18,171 bases of DNA from Shewanellaceae bacterium UBA2521 (lineage in GTDB: Bacteria; Pseudomonadota; Gammaproteobacteria; Enterobacterales; Shewanellaceae): contig DDNL01000077.1 in the NCBI GenBank assembly GCA_002341165.1, positions 1-18,171 on the forward strand, written 5' to 3'. The notes beneath the pieces are model-generated. The model saw nothing but the letters and a program-made list of their open reading frames with translations, was not told the DNA's origin and made no database searches. Each line of letters starts with the position of its first letter. Positions within the stretch are counted from its first letter, which is position 1. A program made the translations under genes and the position numbers. Positions 15,733 to 18,171 of this stretch are shown here, piece after piece.

Positions 15733-16199
15733 GAAAAACTGATCCTTGTTTATGATTTTTAGAGCTTAGAGAGCGTGTCTGATTTATGTATTTAGTATTG
15801 AAGTATTCATTTCTCTTCTATAACTTTTGTAACGTATACATCATATAGAAAAATATGCTTTAAGGAAAGTTACACTAGGTTATCAGTGCACAATTAACTA
15901 AAAATCAACATTATTTAATGTGTTGTGCAAGCATGCTTAGTATATTGACAAATGCACATAATAAGAGGTTTAGGCTCAATGTATTGGTATGTTTTTAGGT
16001 GTTAGGCACCATGTTAGATTGTATGAAAGAGTCAGATTTTACTCTAAATTTAAATAGCTTTACTTGTTAGTTATAGTATGAATAAGATAAGTTATATTGT
16101 CTTTTAAGGCATATCAAATATGAGATAAAAAAGTATGAAATATATAAAATTAAAAAATATTTATTTTTGATTTTTTCTAATAGTCAAATGGAAGTCATC
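15733..16199. other. 467-base divergent intergenic region
   Basis: An AT-rich region between the divergent GAF-like gene and a GNAT gene. No gene of useful length was found. It holds nested inverted repeats at 15886-15929, a 10-bp palindrome AAGCATGCTT at 15929-15938, and a lone TTGACA at 15945-15950 without a good -10 at proper distance. It must contain promoters for both flanking genes, but I cannot place them firmly. Confidence 0.6.
15886..15929. repeat. Nested inverted repeats
   Basis: An outer 7-bp inverted repeat, TGCACAA (15886-15892) and TTGTGCA (15923-15929), encloses an inner one, ACATT (15908-15912) and AATGT (15917-15921). A 10-bp perfect palindrome, AAGCATGCTT, shares its first base with the right end. 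This could be an operator or a structured leader for one of the divergent genes. Confidence 0.4.
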
Positions 16200-16676
16200 A
16201 TGAAAGGTATCAAGATAAGAACAGCACAGATAGAAGATGCACAAGCTATCATTTTTTTGATTGTAAAATTAACGTATAAGTATATTTTACCGCACTGCGA
16301 TCAAAGTGCTCATGCTTTACTGCTTAATTCAATGTCTCCAGAAAAAGTGAAGTCTTATATACAGAAAGATTATTATATCGTTGCTATGTCTGAATATAAC
16401 ATTATTGTAGCTGTTGCTTGTATTCATGATTATAAGCATTTATATCATTTATTTGTTGATGAGCTTTATCAAGGCCAAGGACTTTCGCGTTATCTTTGGG
16501 AAACCATAAAAGATGCATCACTTAAGCAGCGTCATCAAGGTTTGTTTACTGTTAATGCTTCGTTGAATGCTGAACCTATATATTTGAAGTTTGGATTTAA
16601 ACGAAATGGAGGAGTGCAAAATATAAAAGGTGTGGTATCTATTCCTATGTTCTTTCAAATTCTGAATTCAAGATAA
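16200..16676 (+). CDS. GNAT family N-acetyltransferase
   Basis: A 158-residue acetyl-CoA-dependent acetyltransferase of the GNAT fold. The order is an N-terminal beta strand IKIRTAQIEDAQAI (residues 4-17), a central strand HLYHLFVDELYQGQGLSRYLW with the acetyl-CoA pyrophosphate-binding QGQGLS (Q/RxxGxG/A type), then the Asn/Ala-rich segment VNASLNAEPIYLKFGFK, where YLKFGF is the usual motif B ending. Substrate unknown. I chose ATG at 16200 because GGAAG lies 7 bases upstream and the GNAT fold starts at once. An ATG at 16188 and a TTG at 16167 lie in frame but lack ribosome sites. It diverges from the GAF-like gene across 467 bases. Confidence 0.88.
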   Translation: MKGIKIRTAQIEDAQAIIFLIVKLTYKYILPHCDQSAHALLLNSMSPEKVKSYIQKDYYIVAMSEYNIIVAVACIHDYKHLYHLFVDELYQGQGLSRYLWETIKDASLKQRHQGLFTVNASLNAEPIYLKFGFKRNGGVQNIKGVVSIPMFFQILNSR

Positions 16677-16926
16677 ATACCCTTGTACAAGAATTAATAA
16701 TACTTTTAGAGGAAATGATCAAGTATCCTCATCATGAGGTTGAGTTGGTATTTCTACACCTAAACCTTTTTGTTTTTAATAATAGTTCTATTTTAAAAGA
16801 CTGTTTGCATTGATAGATAATAATGTATGGTATCTACGGAGTACATTCTTTGTAATCAGTACTTTTTTCTTTTTTATATGCTTTGCTTTCATATACTTCT
16901 CATTTATATTGATTAAGGTTTTTGTT

Positions 16927-17349
16927 ATGAGAATTAAAAATTATATCTTGTATTATGCTTGTATCATGTCTTTTATTGGCGCGTTTATTCATATTTTAAC
17001 TATCTATGCAGGTCCCGATTGGTATCGTTTTTTTGGTGCAGGAGAAGAAATAGCCCAGCTTGCAGAACAAGGTCACTGGTTTCCACCTGTTGCTTGTTTA
17101 GTCATAGGTGGTATTTGTTTTACTTGGGGGCTTTATGCTTTAGCTGGAGCGAGAGTGATCAAGTATTTACCTTGGACACGCGGTATCTTATTTAGTATTG
17201 CAGCAGTGCTTATTTTTAGGAATATACTTTTTTTTCCAATTGATTTATCCATTCCATTCGATGTATGGACTTTTGTGATGACGTTGTCGATGGGGTTGTC
17301 ATATCTATATGGTGGGTTGACGTACACCGACTCAAAGCAAGGCGATTAA
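16927..17349 (+). CDS. Small four-TM membrane protein
   Basis: A 140-residue integral membrane protein with four predicted helices (about 6-26, 54-75, 84-103 and 113-132). The pattern GAFIHI...AGPDWYRFFGAGEE, then YALAGARVI..LPWTRG and FRNILFF, is one I recognise from a widespread but uncharacterised family of small proteobacterial membrane proteins; I cannot give it a secure name. The start is ATG at 16927, with AAGG 8 bases upstream and the family-like sequence beginning just after. The frame remains open upstream to a TTG at 16810, but that extension is Phe-rich AT-rich sequence and unlikely to be translated. It converges with the second GNAT gene, 20 bases apart, with no obvious terminator. 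Confidence 0.8.
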   Translation: MRIKNYILYYACIMSFIGAFIHILTIYAGPDWYRFFGAGEEIAQLAEQGHWFPPVACLVIGGICFTWGLYALAGARVIKYLPWTRGILFSIAAVLIFRNILFFPIDLSIPFDVWTFVMTLSMGLSYLYGGLTYTDSKQGD

Positions 17350-17369
17350 CATAAAAGTAAGATATTGAC

Positions 17370-17885
17370 TTAGATGGTTATTATTTTACGCACATGATCG
17401 AATTCTCTTATGTGAGCAGGTTTCCAATAATGACCATGCTGTTTATGATAAATACCAGATTTATAAGGTTGCATATCTAGTTTTTTTGCTAAGTTTGAGC
17501 ATCTGGTATTTCCTTCAGCGATAAAAAATGTGAGGTGATGACCATATTGTTTAATAGCTTGAGGGAGTACAATAGAGCAGGCTGTAAAAGCATAACCTTG
17601 TCCCCAGTACTCAGGTAAAAAGTACATACCAAAATCATAGACATCCTTACATTGTAAAACACCACAAATACCGAGCATAGAGTCTTCTGTTGCGACAACA
17701 CGTCTTGCTTGTCCTAGGCTCTGCTTAACATAGAAATCATTGATCCATTGAATCACTTCATTATCCGATAAAGCTCGACCGGGACCGATATATTGCATCA
17801 CTTGTTTATTTTTTAATAATTTGAAGATTGAACGATGATCTTGAGGCATTAAGTTTCTTATGATGATTTTCTGTTGTGGTTGCAT
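17370..17885 (-). CDS. GNAT acetyltransferase, RimJ/RimL type
   Basis: A 171-residue GNAT-fold acetyltransferase of the RimJ/RimL-like (Acetyltransf_3) type. Visible features are the N-terminal IIIRNLMPQDHRSIFKLLKN (residues 7-26), the substrate-region YIGPGRALSDNEVIQWI, a central sheet with GICGVLQC...FGMYFLPEYWGQGYAFTAC, where WGQGYA is the acetyl-CoA-binding loop, and the C-terminal NTRCSNLAKKLDMQPY, where the usual 'N..S..v..KlGf' motif is recognisable. Such enzymes modify protein N-termini, antibiotics or small amines; the substrate here is unknown. ATG at 17885 has AAGGA about 7 bases upstream, and immediately before that lies a 28-bp A/T-only palindrome that may regulate it. It is not closely similar to the GNAT protein at 16200. 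Confidence 0.9.
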   Translation of the reverse strand: MQPQQKIIIRNLMPQDHRSIFKLLKNKQVMQYIGPGRALSDNEVIQWINDFYVKQSLGQARRVVATEDSMLGICGVLQCKDVYDFGMYFLPEYWGQGYAFTACSIVLPQAIKQYGHHLTFFIAEGNTRCSNLAKKLDMQPYKSGIYHKQHGHYWKPAHIREFDHVRKIITI

Positions 17886-17896
17886 GCGAAATCCTT

Positions 17897-17924
17897 ATTT
17901 TAAATAAATTTAATTATTTAAAAT
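17897..17924. promoter_or_regulatory. A/T palindrome beside GNAT ribosome site
   Basis: Perfect 11-bp inverted arms (17897-17907 and 17914-17924) around a 6-bp spacer, made only of A and T. The left arm touches the AAGGA ribosome site of the GNAT gene starting at 17885. It could be a repressor operator or a weak mRNA hairpin limiting translation. AT-rich context raises the odds of chance. Confidence 0.4.
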
Positions 17925-18171
17925 AGCGAATAGATTTTGATTGATCAAGAGCAATTGATATGTATTTAACACATGAAATATGGATTGTGTAACTCGCTTA
18001 AATATACTCCTATCAGAATATTTGAAGACACCCATCAAATAAAATTAAAAAGCATGAAGTGAATATGGTTTATTTGCTTAAAAAGAATATTAAAAATGAT
18101 AGAGTCACAGATAATTTTGATAGATATTTAAATATTGGACATAGAACATTCTTCCACAGATAGAATACGTA

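Noticed and set aside
15945..15973. TTGACA as a plus-strand promoter
   Set aside because: The perfect -35 has no acceptable -10 at 15-19 bases, so a promoter is not supported.
16810..16926. Upstream TTG extension of the four-TM protein
   Set aside because: The extension is Phe-rich translation of AT-rich spacer with no ribosome site; ATG at 16927 has AAGG and the expected N-terminus.
18065..18163. A 32-codon plus-strand ORF near the right edge
   Set aside because: It has a weak ribosome site and no recognisable motif, and it stops within the window; the region 17886-18171 otherwise shows only AT-rich sequence and the palindrome.

Overview
The window looks like a chromosomal segment of a fairly AT-rich gammaproteobacterium. 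The evidence is the linkage of lptF-lptG, pepA, valS and galU with gamma-type protein sequences, a CCA-encoded tRNA-Leu(CAA) near lptFG, and outer-membrane and lipopolysaccharide functions. The genus cannot be named from sequence alone. A mucinase-type M66 metalloprotease hints at a host-associated lifestyle, which is inference.

Left part (1-9041), core housekeeping. A 9-bp tandem repeat opens the window, followed by a gene-poor stretch and tRNA-Leu(CAA) on the minus strand with its own promoter. An RDD membrane protein gene follows and converges on the overlapping lptF-lptG pair, which encodes the inner-membrane permease of LPS transport. pepA (M17 aminopeptidase) diverges from lptF and ends in a strong terminator. 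valS and galU form a tight plus-strand pair closed by a GAAA-loop terminator.

Middle part (9054-15732), accessory-looking, all on the minus strand. In transcription order it holds: a two-TM GAF-like sensor protein; a 53-aa microprotein directly behind it; a 130-aa secreted protein; a PAP2 phosphatase fused to a predicted outer-membrane beta-barrel; a 150-aa unknown membrane protein; a 700-residue M66 (StcE/TagA-like) protease; and a SieB-like two-TM protein. Most of these products are predicted to sit in or beyond the membrane, so the block looks like an envelope and host-interface region. It is not recognisable as one known operon.

Right part (16200-17885). Two different GNAT acetyltransferases flank a small four-TM membrane protein, in a more AT-rich setting with palindromic intergenic sequences. 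A short stretch behind the first GNAT gene may be a decayed Nudix fragment. No rRNA, CRISPR array, insertion sequence, integrase or complete prophage was seen.
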